Source: Stramenopiles sp. TOSAG23-2
Taxonomy: Eukaryota; Sar
Reading direction: 5' to 3'
Assembly (NCBI GenBank): GCA_900128395.1
Contig: LT649499.1
Coordinates: forward strand, 1-22,899
DNA length: 22,899 nt
Shown here: positions 8,329-15,994 of the stretch, in pieces
Position numbering within the stretch: the stretch's first letter is position 1
How the letters are laid out: every line of letters starts with the position of its first letter
Notes under the pieces: generated by a model
The model's input: only the letters and a program-made list of their open reading frames with translations
Told to the model about the DNA's origin: nothing
The model's database searches: none
Translations under genes and position numbers: made by a program

Positions 8329-8654
8329 TACAATTTGCTTTTATTGCGTGTATTATTGAGTGGGGAAAATTTCTTCATAACTTCACCAGAAGACGTCCTT
8401 CTTATTGCTTTCAATGTTCTCGGCCGTATCGTCAATAGAGTTTGTTTCTTTGGACTGATAGGTTGTAGACGATGATACAATTTGCTTTTATTGCGTGTAT
8501 TATTGACTCCATCAATTTTTGCTGGTTTAAAATGAAATGATAAACGTATTGGAATAGAATTCATACCATTCTTCTTCTTAACATCATCATCATGTTGATT
8601 GTCGTTCTTATTATTGTTTTTTGTTAGATACGTCAAATTCCCAGGCAATGACAT
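8178..8654 (-). CDS. basic protein with an in-frame 49-residue tandem duplication
   Basis: A 158-residue frame of unknown family. Its start at 8654 has an A-rich leader (TCTAAAATGTC) as in neighbouring genes. Residues 1-50 are Asn/Asp/Lys-rich. A 49-residue basic unit (NNTRNKSKLYHRLQPISPKK ... RRTSSGEVMKKFSP) then occurs twice, identical in DNA and protein, because the 147-bp repeat is a multiple of three. After the second copy the frame crosses into the antisense of the RCC1-like gene and stops ten codons later (PTPPQCDWPYK), so the natural C-terminus is probably missing. The retained frame and codon style suggest that this strand, not the plus strand, is coding across the repeat. RRTSS looks like a basophilic kinase site. 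Function is unknown. Confidence 0.55.
   Translation of the reverse strand: MSLPGNLTYLTKNNNKNDNQHDDDVKKKNGMNSIPIRLSFHFKPAKIDGVNNTRNKSKLYHRLQPISPKKQTLLTIRPRTLKAIRRTSSGEVMKKFSPLNNTRNKSKLYHRLQPISPKKQTLLTIRPRTLKAIRRTSSGEVMKKFSPPTPPQCDWPYK
8213..8506. repeat. exact 147-bp tandem duplication (two copies)
   Basis: Bases 8213-8359 and 8360-8506 are identical as far as I can compare them by eye; each copy starts GTGGGGAAAATTTC and ends GTATTATTGA. The left edge coincides with the point where the RCC1-like reading stops making sense. The right edge continues into the N-terminal part of the minus-strand gene. Identity implies a very recent duplication, gene conversion, or an assembly artefact. Confidence 0.95.
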
Positions 8655-8904
8655 TTTAGATATTTTATAACAAAAAAACTCTTTTGAATAAACAATTGTT
8701 GTTGTATGAATATGTTGTATAATCTATCTATCTCTTTTGTATAATTATATATTGTGTGTGTACATGTGGTCGTCTGGTTATAACACATATCTATCTGTAT
8801 TTATTAATATCTATACTAATACCAGGCATATTCGTCTATTATTATTTGTAAAGTGCTTTAAAAAAAAAAAAATCATCAGCACAGCTAATGGTATTCCATG
8901 CTAA

Positions 8905-9250
8905 TATGGATTTGATGGACACTTTACGCCGAAGCAAAGGCTACAAAAAAGTACCATCACTCTCTTTCAGCTATTTTTTAACATTGCAAAACTATTAAGG
9001 TATTATTTCACAAAATCGACGCAGACTAATAGGAGAATCCGATACTATTTTATTACTCTAACACATATGATTATGCCTCTAACAAATTAACTTCAAACAA
9101 AAGGTACTAATATCATACAGGATATTTTATTTACATTTAGAACCTGAGCCTGATTCAGATTCAGATTCAGATTCAGATTCAGATTCAGATTCAGATTCAG
9201 ATTCAGATTTTGATGCTGATTTGAATGAAGCAATACGAAAATCTATTTAA
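8905..9250 (+). pseudogene. orphan acidic-repeat tail with UIM-like end (exon or relic)
   Basis: Bases 9121-9250 read G|IFYLHLEPEP, then nine Asp-Ser pairs, then DFDADLNEAIRKSI and TAA. The last twelve residues match a ubiquitin-interacting motif (acidic, L..AI..S-hydrophobic), and the acidic run before it is usual for UIMs. The segment follows TACTAATATCATACAG, a good branch point and acceptor. Joining AAG at 8999 (donor GTATTA) to 9121 keeps the frame with an upstream open stretch (8905-8999, ...GFDGHFTPKQRLQ...FFNIAKLL). No start codon or further exon is found, and a TAA at 8902-8904 precedes it. It could be the last exon(s) of a truncated or unresolved gene. The UIM is inferred from pattern only. 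Confidence 0.4.
9152..9205 (+). repeat. (GATTCA)9 hexanucleotide microsatellite
   Basis: Nine perfect GATTCA units. On the plus strand they encode (Asp-Ser)9 in frame with the UIM-like tail; on the minus strand they would encode Ser-Glu repeats. This is a likely length-variable site. Confidence 0.95.
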
Positions 9251-9295
9251 AAATTTTAATTTTTACTTTTATTTTTTTTACTATCTCTAATCTTA

Positions 9296-9526
9296 TTAAC
9301 AATATTTAATTCTTTCATATAAATTACCTTCATAATTTACTCCTAAACCACAATGGTGACCCATAGATCCTTTGATATTTGCATAAATTTTACCACCTAG
9401 TGAAGTCCATAAATGACAAAAACCATAATCTTCTGATAAATATTGTTTTATTTTTGTATAGATTTTTTTAAACACGAGACACGTTAAAAATTTATGTTGT
9501 GTACATGTATATATATATATGCAATT
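9296..9526 (-). pseudogene. orphan C-terminal piece of a GT-A-type glycosyltransferase
   Basis: An open minus-strand frame without initiator reads ...KQYLSEDYGFCHLW, then SLGGKIYANIKGSMGHH, then GLGVNYEGN and ends YERIKYC-TAA. From memory, the order LSEDY-x-FC-x-x-W, GGKIY, GH and Y-x-G matches the C-terminal signature of small glycosyltransferases widespread in bacteria, phages, giant viruses and some protists (YLSEDYAFC...GG.I..D....H.G). In the open frame the motif D is codon 9428-9430. The rest of the enzyme (about 200 residues) is absent: the endoglycoceramidase-like gene begins its 3' end only about 150 bp upstream on this strand. An AG at ATTTATCAG|AAG is the only acceptor-like site. 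It is either a truncated relic or a last exon whose other exons lie beyond the neighbouring gene. Confidence 0.5.
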
Positions 9527-9677
9527 TCACCTATATTTTTATTATAATTGCTCTTGTGTATGTTCCATACATACATACATATATATATACATCGTATAAA
9601 TCTTTGCAAAACATACCGCTTCTATCGTATTTGCTTTTATTATGATTTTAAAAATTTCCTTTTTACTATTAATATAA

Positions 9678-11291
9678 TTATGCTTGTATATGAATAGCAA
9701 CTTCAACTCCATATTTATATTTACATGCTTCACTAGTACTATCAGCTAAAACATATAATATATGTTGATCGTCATTAAAATCGCTTTTCACACAGGATTC
9801 AGGATAAATATTTACATTTGGTTTTCCTTTATTTTCACCATTTTGATAATAATATTCATTTGATATAAAAATTTCAGTTGGCATAGCTATTGTTGTATCA
9901 AGGTGATATTTTAATTCAAATTCACCAGTATCAACATTAAATTTCATTGATGTAATATTACCAGCAACAGCACGTGCATGCGTTCTAGCTAAATATTTCG
10001 CTTTTCTAGGCCGCCCACTTGTTTTATTCCATGGCATGCCATATCCTGTTTTACAGCTACCATATTCAGCCCATTGTGAATCACCATGTATTGTTTCATT
10101 GTTTTCCCTGCAAAATGTTTTCCATTCCCAGGTCGCCCAACTTTGTAAAAATCGATCACAATTATCAGCAACACCATTTTTTAAATAAAAATTCTCAAAT
10201 TGATCAGGCGCCATCGTTTCAGTCAACATTGATCCTGTAGATAATTTACGTGCAACATTTCGTTGTACTTCAATTTGAAATTCCGATGAATTTGTAAATT
10301 GAGGACCATCACCACAACAATAATAATGATATGCTAAAACAGATTTTGACGGATTGTAATTTGGTGGATGATCAAATGCAACACCAAAATCAGCCCATGG
10401 AAGGCCAGCAAAGAAAATTAAACGATTTTCATCTACTGCACTAATTTTCTTCGCTACAATATCATATGCACCTTGCATATTTTTATAATCTGCACTATAT
10501 GGTTTTAATGGTATTACGATTCCTGGATAATGATAAAAATCCCCTGCAGCAGGTTCATTAATCAATTCAATACCTAAAATTGAACTAACATTTTTAAATC
10601 GTAAAGCAACATGTGCTAACATATCACCCCATGCATCTGTCAATCCATCAACATTGCTCCACAATGCTTGCCATGAGGAACTTTCAGATTCCGCAGCATA
10701 ATAGGCTGCCCATCCAAATCTTTTACAATCTTCTCGAACAGGGAAATTGTTTTTATCTTTTCTTGTATATGCCTTTGACAATGGCTCTGGAAAATTTCCA
10801 AAATAATTTCGCATCCCATCAGATTCAATAGCCCATGTAGGAAAGCCTTCTCCACAAAAATATTCATGCATAGAATCTTGATGCATATCGATTAGAAAAT
10901 ACAGACCGTATTGTTCACCACGCGTAATTATACTTTCTACGATATCTAAATACGTCTCGTTGTATTTTCCACGGGTAGGTTCGACACCTGGCCACATAAC
11001 ACCTAACCTAATAACGGTAAAACCTAAAGTTTTCATTAACTGAAAATCTTCATCTGTCAATGATATATCTTCTGAAAATGTATGGACATCAGGAATCCAT
11101 GGTGGACCTTTGACAACAACGTTTGTGCCATGAAAAATTCTTTGCCTTGAATGAGAATCAACAAATACTTGTTCGTTTGTTATCGCTCGACGTTGTGATA
11201 TAGGGGGAAGACTGGTGGCATATGTATTTCTTCTTAGTATTAACAGTAATGATATTATTACAATAAACAAATATTTTTTTAATATTTCCAT
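9678..11291 (-). CDS. secreted GH5 endoglycoceramidase-like glycosidase
   Basis: A 537-residue protein. Residues 5-20 are a hydrophobic signal peptide. The (beta/alpha)8 GH5 barrel starts at FHGTNVVVKGPPW (53-65), followed by DEDFQLMKTLGFTVIRLGVMWPGVEP (family strand 2), LYFLIDMHQDSMHEYFCGEG (130-149) and WSNVDGLTDAWGDMLAHV. IELINEP carries the acid/base E246. YHYYCCGDG is at 321-329 and LTETM carries the nucleophile E358. WATWEWK (385-391) lines the site. DMHQDS and the W.N.DG...W segment are typical of endoglycoceramidases (EC 3.2.1.123), which release the whole glycan from glycosphingolipids, rather than cellulases. A C-terminal beta domain (about 445-535) is also family-like. Several N-x-S/T sites suit secretion or lysosomal targeting. 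Length (about 490-540) matches. Both catalytic residues are intact, so it should be active; substrate preference is inferred. Confidence 0.9.
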   Translation of the reverse strand: MEILKKYLFIVIISLLLILRRNTYATSLPPISQRRAITNEQVFVDSHSRQRIFHGTNVVVKGPPWIPDVHTFSEDISLTDEDFQLMKTLGFTVIRLGVMWPGVEPTRGKYNETYLDIVESIITRGEQYGLYFLIDMHQDSMHEYFCGEGFPTWAIESDGMRNYFGNFPEPLSKAYTRKDKNNFPVREDCKRFGWAAYYAAESESSSWQALWSNVDGLTDAWGDMLAHVALRFKNVSSILGIELINEPAAGDFYHYPGIVIPLKPYSADYKNMQGAYDIVAKKISAVDENRLIFFAGLPWADFGVAFDHPPNYNPSKSVLAYHYYCCGDGPQFTNSSEFQIEVQRNVARKLSTGSMLTETMAPDQFENFYLKNGVADNCDRFLQSWATWEWKTFCRENNETIHGDSQWAEYGSCKTGYGMPWNKTSGRPRKAKYLARTHARAVAGNITSMKFNVDTGEFELKYHLDTTIAMPTEIFISNEYYYQNGENKGKPNVNIYPESCVKSDFNDDQHILYVLADSTSEACKYKYGVEVAIHIQA

Positions 11292-12607
11292 AATTTGTTA
11301 TATGTATAATAATTATTATGACAAAAAATAAATAATATATTTAGGCTTTTTTCTTATTAAATTAATGACGAAAGAAGACGTCAAAGAAAAGCAAACATAA
11401 ATAGCAAAACAATATAGATGTTACTAGTAGAGAATACACCTCGTTTTCTAATGTAATACTTTCTTGTAATTTTTCCTGTTTATGTCGGACGTGGTGGTAT
11501 ATATTTACGCTCATAATATCTCTATACATGTAAATAAAAGTTTATATATCAAAACAACAACAAACGTGCATTCCTCCCTAAGTATAAATAATTACTATAT
11601 ACCCGTATTCTAAAAATTAAATATTTTAGGGCACGCGATCAAAACACCACCGGGCTTGATATTTCTTTGATATAAAATACTTAAATTTACATGTATTTCC
11701 TTGTTGACACATTAGAGCAACGTGCTAGAGCTTCTTTACAGTAGTCTAGCATGTACGCACGTACCTACAACACCTCCTAAAGCTTTACTAACGACATTCT
11801 TCTTTTTATTAATTTCTAAATGTTGCAAATATGTGCAAATATCCGTTTTATAATTCTTCTAGTTTTTTGAGGAAATTTGCTTTTTATTATTATTTACTAT
11901 AGGTACAATTAGCAGCAACAATATTATACCTGTGGTAGCACATGTTGCACACATCAGTAAATTAAAATCATCATCTCACACCTGATATATTATATAGAAT
12001 ATATGTATGCAAATTAGCTATATCGTATAATATATACAATCACAAAACACATATTTATATTTACAAAATTAGATAGAGATGGTGATGGAGATTTTGATAA
12101 GAGTGACTTACAGAAGTGGATGAGTCAAGGAGATGTGCGATAGTAGAGACGGGTTGAAAAAGTTGTGTGTACAAAAATAATGTTGTTTTTCATATTTAGC
12201 TATATGTCTAGAATAGTGTTGTTTTTATTAAAATAAGTGCTGTACCTTACAAGGTGTGTGTACCTGCATCTTTATTCTAGATTTATAGAAAGATATCTTT
12301 TGATCCGCACATCCCCTTTGATGAAATTGCTATTTTAAGGCATAATCAAAGAGATTTTTTCTGGCCTCACTGGCATAATAGCCTTTACCTACTTTCTATT
12401 CTATTTTAATACCTTAATCATCAACGACCCTGGAAAAACAACAACAACCCAAAAAAGAAAAAAAAAATGTAGAGTAAATATGAATGACTATTATACTGTA
12501 TGGAAGAGATATAAGTACACTACAACAAACCAATTCAACGTCAGCCAAAGTAGTGCAAGCATTCTCTAACCTTCACAAATTTTATTTCTCTCTCTATATA
12601 TATAACG
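11292..12607. other. 1.3-kb divergent intergenic region with exon-like pieces
   Basis: No complete gene. It should contain promoters for the glycosidase (-) and the WD40 gene (+). It holds an ATG-started 11-codon frame at 11366, a TTACTAAC branch-point-like site near 11790, an EF-hand exon (listed separately), and a start-less open frame at 12281-12409 beginning right after CATCTTTATTCTAG. The pieces could be exons of one spliced plus-strand gene that I cannot assemble. The region near 11637-11665 (GGGCACGCGATCAAAACACC...) is GC-richer without a recognised identity. A CTCTCTCTATATATATA tract precedes the WD40 start. Confidence 0.4.
12069..12143 (+). pseudogene. orphan EF-hand coding segment (exon or relic)
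   Basis: Bases 12069-12143 read LDRDGDGDFDKSDLQKWMSQ then GDVR and TAG. The loop D-R-D-G-D-G-D-F-D-K-S-D has ligands at positions 1, 3, 5, 7, 9 and 12, Gly at 6 and Phe at 8, a canonical calcium-binding EF-hand with Asp at position 12. It directly follows ATATTTACAAAATTAG, which looks like an intron end; splicing there would leave AT AGA GAT, needing one base from an upstream exon. No start codon or partner EF-hand is visible. GAT|GTGCGA (12134/12135) could splice in phase to the open frame at 12281-12409, giving a non-stop reading, but the donor is weak. EF-hands normally pair, so the gene is incomplete here. Confidence 0.5.
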
Positions 12608-14254
12608 ATGAGTGCGATAACGAACGAAGCGGATAAAATAGGAAATAACAACAACAATAATAATAATAATAATAGTAATAAAAAAAGAAAATTAAATACG
12701 GAGGATGAAAATATTGATGCAGAGACGACGACGACGACAACATCAAACTCTCCTCCTCCTCCTCCAACAACAACAACAGCAACAGCAACGGCAGCAAAGG
12801 AAAAACCAAAGGATACATTAGAAGATCAAAATTATCGGTATGCAACGTGGAAATCCAATGCATTTAACATGTACGATTTATTAATACACCATGATTTAGA
12901 TTGGCCATCACTTTGTATCGCATGGGGTGCGTTGGAAAATAAAGAATCTAATGCACAAGGTTCTTCCGGTGCTAATGGTCTTGAATTTCAAGTAAATAAA
13001 GTGGAAAATGAAAAAGAAAAATATCAAAAATTACAACAATTTTACTTTTCATCACGCACAGATGGATATTATAATTTAAATGGATGTACATGGGATGGCC
13101 ATCCACATATGTTGTACGGTGCTAAAGTAGAATTGAATGAGCCACATACATCTAACAATAGAGGAACATCAAAATTTACAGAAACAAAAAAAGATAAACG
13201 TATTCATATATCAAAAAGGATCGTACATCCTGGTGAAGTGAATAAAATGCGAGTTTGTCGACAGTATAATAATATCTTAGCAACTCATAGTGATTCTCAT
13301 TTGACTTATATATGGGATATGGATAAGCAAGAAAACCAAATGGATAAAGTAAATGCACAACCAAATATACCAGATTTAACATTGACTGGACATACAGATA
13401 TGGCTGAATATGCATTGGCATGGTGTAAATCATGTCCTAATTTATTAAGTGGTGGCTCTGATAATACAGTTATTATATGGTCATTACAGGATTACTTGTC
13501 GAATGGTAGTAGTAGTAGAAAGTTAAATAATACACCTGATAAAAGCAAAGGTATCTTAGGTGCATCATTAGATGCGAAATATACATTTAATGGCCATACA
13601 GGTCCAGTGGAAGATGTTAAATTTGACCCGGAAAGTCATACTGGCACACAATGTTGCAGTGTTGGAGATGATCGTAATTTATTTTTTTGGGATGGCCGTA
13701 AAGGTACATCGCCGTGTGACAAAGTTGTAAACGCACATGCGGATGATATTAATTGTGTAGTATGGAATCCATATAATAGGAATATTGTATGTACAGGCGC
13801 AAGTGATGGTACAATACATCAATATGATGTTAGGAAATTAAGCAGCGGAGCAGTGCATGAAATTGGCAAAGGTTTAGAGATAGGAAATATTACAACAATG
13901 CAATGGTTACCACATAGCCCGAAACATTTTGCAAGTGCTGATGATGATGGTGTGTTATATATATGGGATATAACACGTGTTGGTGTATCGACAGATATGG
14001 ATCCGATATCATTAGGATCGAAAGATTTACCACAAGAAATGATATTTAAACATATGGGTCATCGTGCCGGTGTTACAGATTTTGATTGTAACATTATTAG
14101 TCCGTGGACATTTGCATCTATGTCTGATGATGGTGATTTAGGTGGTGGAACATTGCAATTATGGCGTGTAAATGAATGGATTTATGATGATAGTGCTGAA
14201 CTTTTGAATAAAATTGGTGACATGATTGAAAAAAATACTGCAAAAAAGAAGTAA
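12608..14254 (+). CDS. RBBP4/7-MSI-type WD40 histone-binding protein (MSI4/FVE-like)
   Basis: A 548-residue, seven-blade WD40 protein that escorts histone H4/H3 in chromatin complexes (CAF-1, PRC2, HDAC). Residues 1-72 are Asn, Thr and Pro runs with a KKRK basic signal. The N-terminal helix and H4-binding segment follows: NYRYATWKSN, then MYDLLIHHDLDWPSL (88-102). HPGEVNKMR (207-215) and ILATHSDSHLTYIWDM are hallmarks of this family. WD ends are at YIWDM (234-238), IIWSL (289-293), FFWDG (359-363), HQYDV (404-408), YIWDI (451-455) and QLWRV (517-521). GPVEDVKFDP, CSVGDDRNLFFWD and GTSPCDKVVNAHADDINCVV follow plant MSI4/FVE more than RBBP4, so I place it in that branch. A 16-residue loop (297-312) lies between blades. 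The start follows ATATATAACGATG. It is probably nuclear. Confidence 0.93.
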   Translation: MSAITNEADKIGNNNNNNNNNNSNKKRKLNTEDENIDAETTTTTTSNSPPPPPTTTTATATAAKEKPKDTLEDQNYRYATWKSNAFNMYDLLIHHDLDWPSLCIAWGALENKESNAQGSSGANGLEFQVNKVENEKEKYQKLQQFYFSSRTDGYYNLNGCTWDGHPHMLYGAKVELNEPHTSNNRGTSKFTETKKDKRIHISKRIVHPGEVNKMRVCRQYNNILATHSDSHLTYIWDMDKQENQMDKVNAQPNIPDLTLTGHTDMAEYALAWCKSCPNLLSGGSDNTVIIWSLQDYLSNGSSSRKLNNTPDKSKGILGASLDAKYTFNGHTGPVEDVKFDPESHTGTQCCSVGDDRNLFFWDGRKGTSPCDKVVNAHADDINCVVWNPYNRNIVCTGASDGTIHQYDVRKLSSGAVHEIGKGLEIGNITTMQWLPHSPKHFASADDDGVLYIWDITRVGVSTDMDPISLGSKDLPQEMIFKHMGHRAGVTDFDCNIISPWTFASMSDDGDLGGGTLQLWRVNEWIYDDSAELLNKIGDMIEKNTAKKK

Positions 14255-14448
14255 AAGAATGAGGAAGGAGAATAGGGGAGAAAGGGGAAATGTGTGTGGG
14301 TGTGTGGTGGGTTCTTTTTATGTAGTGTACATCATATATTATATAATAATTCGAAAAATACATTATATCTTTTTAAATGATAATATATATATATATATAT
14401 AATATATATGCATAATATCATATCATATCTTCTCATAAGTAATTTTGT

Positions 14449-15081
14449 TCATAATGGTTCATTATTTAATCGATCTACATCCATTAATAATCGTTCTATT
14501 TGCATAATACTTTTAGCATTTTGTGATATTGATTGATCAACGCGACTTTTAATAGTTTTTTCCCTAACAACTAAAGAATTTCTTGTTATTGCATGATTAC
14601 TTGCATCTAATTTATTTTTTTGTATCCTACGTCTTATCTCCAGGATTATATTACCTATCTTTTTCAATGATGCTTTCAAGTCGTTTGTTTCGTTTGTATA
14701 GTTGTTTATTTCTTTATTATATTTATTTATTTCAATAGAATTATTTCGTATGTGTCGTTTTAAATTTTCTATTTCTCTTTCCCCTGCTATTCTTTCTTTC
14801 CGTTTTCGTTTCGTCGCTTTTATCGAATTCTGTGTCAATTCATGCAATTTATTAAAATTAGATTGTATGCCAGAAATTTTTCCATCCATTAAATGTCCTT
14901 CTTTTATTAATTCTGTGATTTTATCTGTAACTTTAATACGATATAATTCTCTTAAACGTACTTGTTCTTGTAATTTTTGTACTTGACCATATAAAGAATT
15001 TATTTGTTCCGGTGGTGGTTCCTCATTATTACTACTATTATTGTTTGTCGAAAAGGAAGTAGAGGAGGTAAATGATGCCAT
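14449..15081 (-). CDS. coiled-coil protein, unknown function
   Basis: A 210-residue protein. Residues 1-25 are a Ser/Thr/Asn-rich disordered start ending EEPPPEQ. From about 27 to the end heptad-like helices dominate: INSLYGQVQKLQEQVRL (27-43), ITELIKEGHLMDGKISGIQ, KATKRKRKERIAGEREIENL (about 88-107), EINKYNKEINNY, LKKIGNIILEIRRRI and IMQIERLLMDVDRL. There is no catalytic motif, signal peptide or membrane segment. Size and two to three helical blocks would suit a tethering, kinetochore or axonemal subunit, but that is speculation. It is convergent with the WD40 gene (194-bp gap) and divergent from the small membrane gene (310 bp). Confidence 0.72.
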   Translation of the reverse strand: MASFTSSTSFSTNNNSSNNEEPPPEQINSLYGQVQKLQEQVRLRELYRIKVTDKITELIKEGHLMDGKISGIQSNFNKLHELTQNSIKATKRKRKERIAGEREIENLKRHIRNNSIEINKYNKEINNYTNETNDLKASLKKIGNIILEIRRRIQKNKLDASNHAITRNSLVVREKTIKSRVDQSISQNAKSIMQIERLLMDVDRLNNEPL

Positions 15082-15391
15082 GATTTGTGTGTGTATATAT
15101 ATATATATCTTTTATAAATAAAAATATTCAAATTAAAGTAATGCAACTTATTTCTTTTGTACCTTTCTATTCTTTTCTTTCCAACAAGCTAATATATATA
15201 CATCATTAAAACATTGCCATTCCTACCCAAAATACAAAAATATAAATATGAAAATTCTGTTTGTATTTTTCAAACTATATCGAATATCAAAAAAATGAAA
15301 GCGAAAAGAGTATATTGAGAACAATAGCACCGTCTAATTCATAGATATATAAAATTTCAAACGCCTTTATCATCTACATATATACAACATT
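15082..15391. promoter_or_regulatory. short divergent promoter region
   Basis: These 310 bases separate the divergent starts of the coiled-coil gene (-) and the small membrane protein gene (+), so both promoters must lie here or overlap. It is AT-rich with a TATATATATATAT tract just upstream of the minus-strand start (15094-15108) and ATATATAAAA near 15344. I see no other feature. Confidence 0.4.
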
Positions 15392-15691
15392 ATGTCCTCT
15401 TCAGCATTGACAAATGTCACGAATGCAGTGAAATTTATATTTTGGGGCGCTGGTTCCTTTTTATGTTGGGATTATATGATAGCAAGTGGAAATGGCTTTT
15501 ATGCTGCATTGCCAAATAATTTGAAAGCGATATTCCTTATACTCGTACCGTCCGTCACCGCAGCTTATTTGAATCTAACGCAAATGTGGCATCTTCAAAA
15601 TTTACTTGGAAAACAAAATAGTCAGTTTTATATTCGATTAATGGCCGTTTTAGTTTTGTTGAGTAATGGTACATTAAAAAATGGATTGTAA
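15392..15691 (+). CDS. small hydrophobic membrane protein, unknown
   Basis: A 99-residue protein with two clear and one weaker hydrophobic segments: about 12-31 (AVKFIFWGAGSFLCWDYMIA), 44-63 (LKAIFLILVPSVTAAYLNL) and 80-92 (YIRLMAVLVLLS). The N-terminus is short and Ser-rich without a cleavage site. The loop 32-43 has Gly/Asn and the C-terminus (SNGTLKNGL) is polar. No family is recognised. Frame, length and codon use look genuine, and the ATG lies in a typical leader (ACATTATGTC). A small mitochondrial-inner-membrane or ER protein would look like this, but nothing decides it. It is convergent with the large scaffold gene. Confidence 0.68.
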   Translation: MSSSALTNVTNAVKFIFWGAGSFLCWDYMIASGNGFYAALPNNLKAIFLILVPSVTAAYLNLTQMWHLQNLLGKQNSQFYIRLMAVLVLLSNGTLKNGL

Positions 15692-15994
15692 TATTTGTAA
15701 CATTTTGTAAATAATTTTTTTTTTGTAAAATAATGTCGATGTGTAATACGAACTCGTATATTATTTCTCTTACTCCTTACTCATATATTATATACTCGTA
15801 TATATATATACATCATACGAAGAGATGACAGCAGCACAAGTACTTGAAGCACGTACTTATTAAAAAAGGTGAACTGGATTTATCTTGTATTATAAACGAC
15901 TAATATGGTAAAACTTAACATATACTTCGTACGTATTAAATCCGCACAGAGGCGTCATAAAACTCCGACACACAACACTCTCTCTCCCTCTTTT
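15692..15994. other. convergent 3' intergenic region
   Basis: About 300 bases between the 3' ends of the small membrane gene (+) and the large scaffold gene (-). It contains T-runs and ATATATATATACAT near 15797-15811, and CTCTCTCTCCCTC near 15978-15990. I see no gene or RNA. Confidence 0.5.

Larger units (their letters stand above)
8655..9677. other. region with orphan coding fragments, no complete gene
   Basis: No complete gene is visible. Two domain-like pieces are listed separately: a UIM-like tail (+) and a glycosyltransferase C-terminus (-). The stretch also contains TACTAAT branch-point-like sites just before AG at 8814-8825 (TACTAATACCAG) and 9105-9120 (TACTAATATCATACAG), which suggest spliced introns on the plus strand. 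There is an A13 run near 8861, a 36-codon ATG frame at 8888-8998 of no recognisable character, and TATATA tracts near 9510 and 9580. Confidence 0.5.

Noticed and set aside
8888-8998. 36-codon ATG frame (MVFHANMDLMDTLRR...) as a small gene
   Set aside because: Short enough to be chance; no context or motif. An alternative frame over the same bases fits the spliced UIM-tail model better.
9542-9733. Minus-strand 63-codon frame overlapping the glycosidase 3' end
   Set aside because: Out of frame with the glycosidase, Ile/Tyr/Lys-rich AT reading, no domain.
11637-11665. GC-richer GGGCACGCGATCAAAACACC... as a possible 5S rRNA or tRNA piece
   Set aside because: Only a superficial likeness to the 5S 5' half; no matching stems or internal control region could be drawn.
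12594-12863. Minus-strand 89-codon frame at the start of the WD40 gene
   Set aside because: Antisense of Asn/Thr/Pro triplet repeats; only homopolymer-like Leu and Tyr runs.
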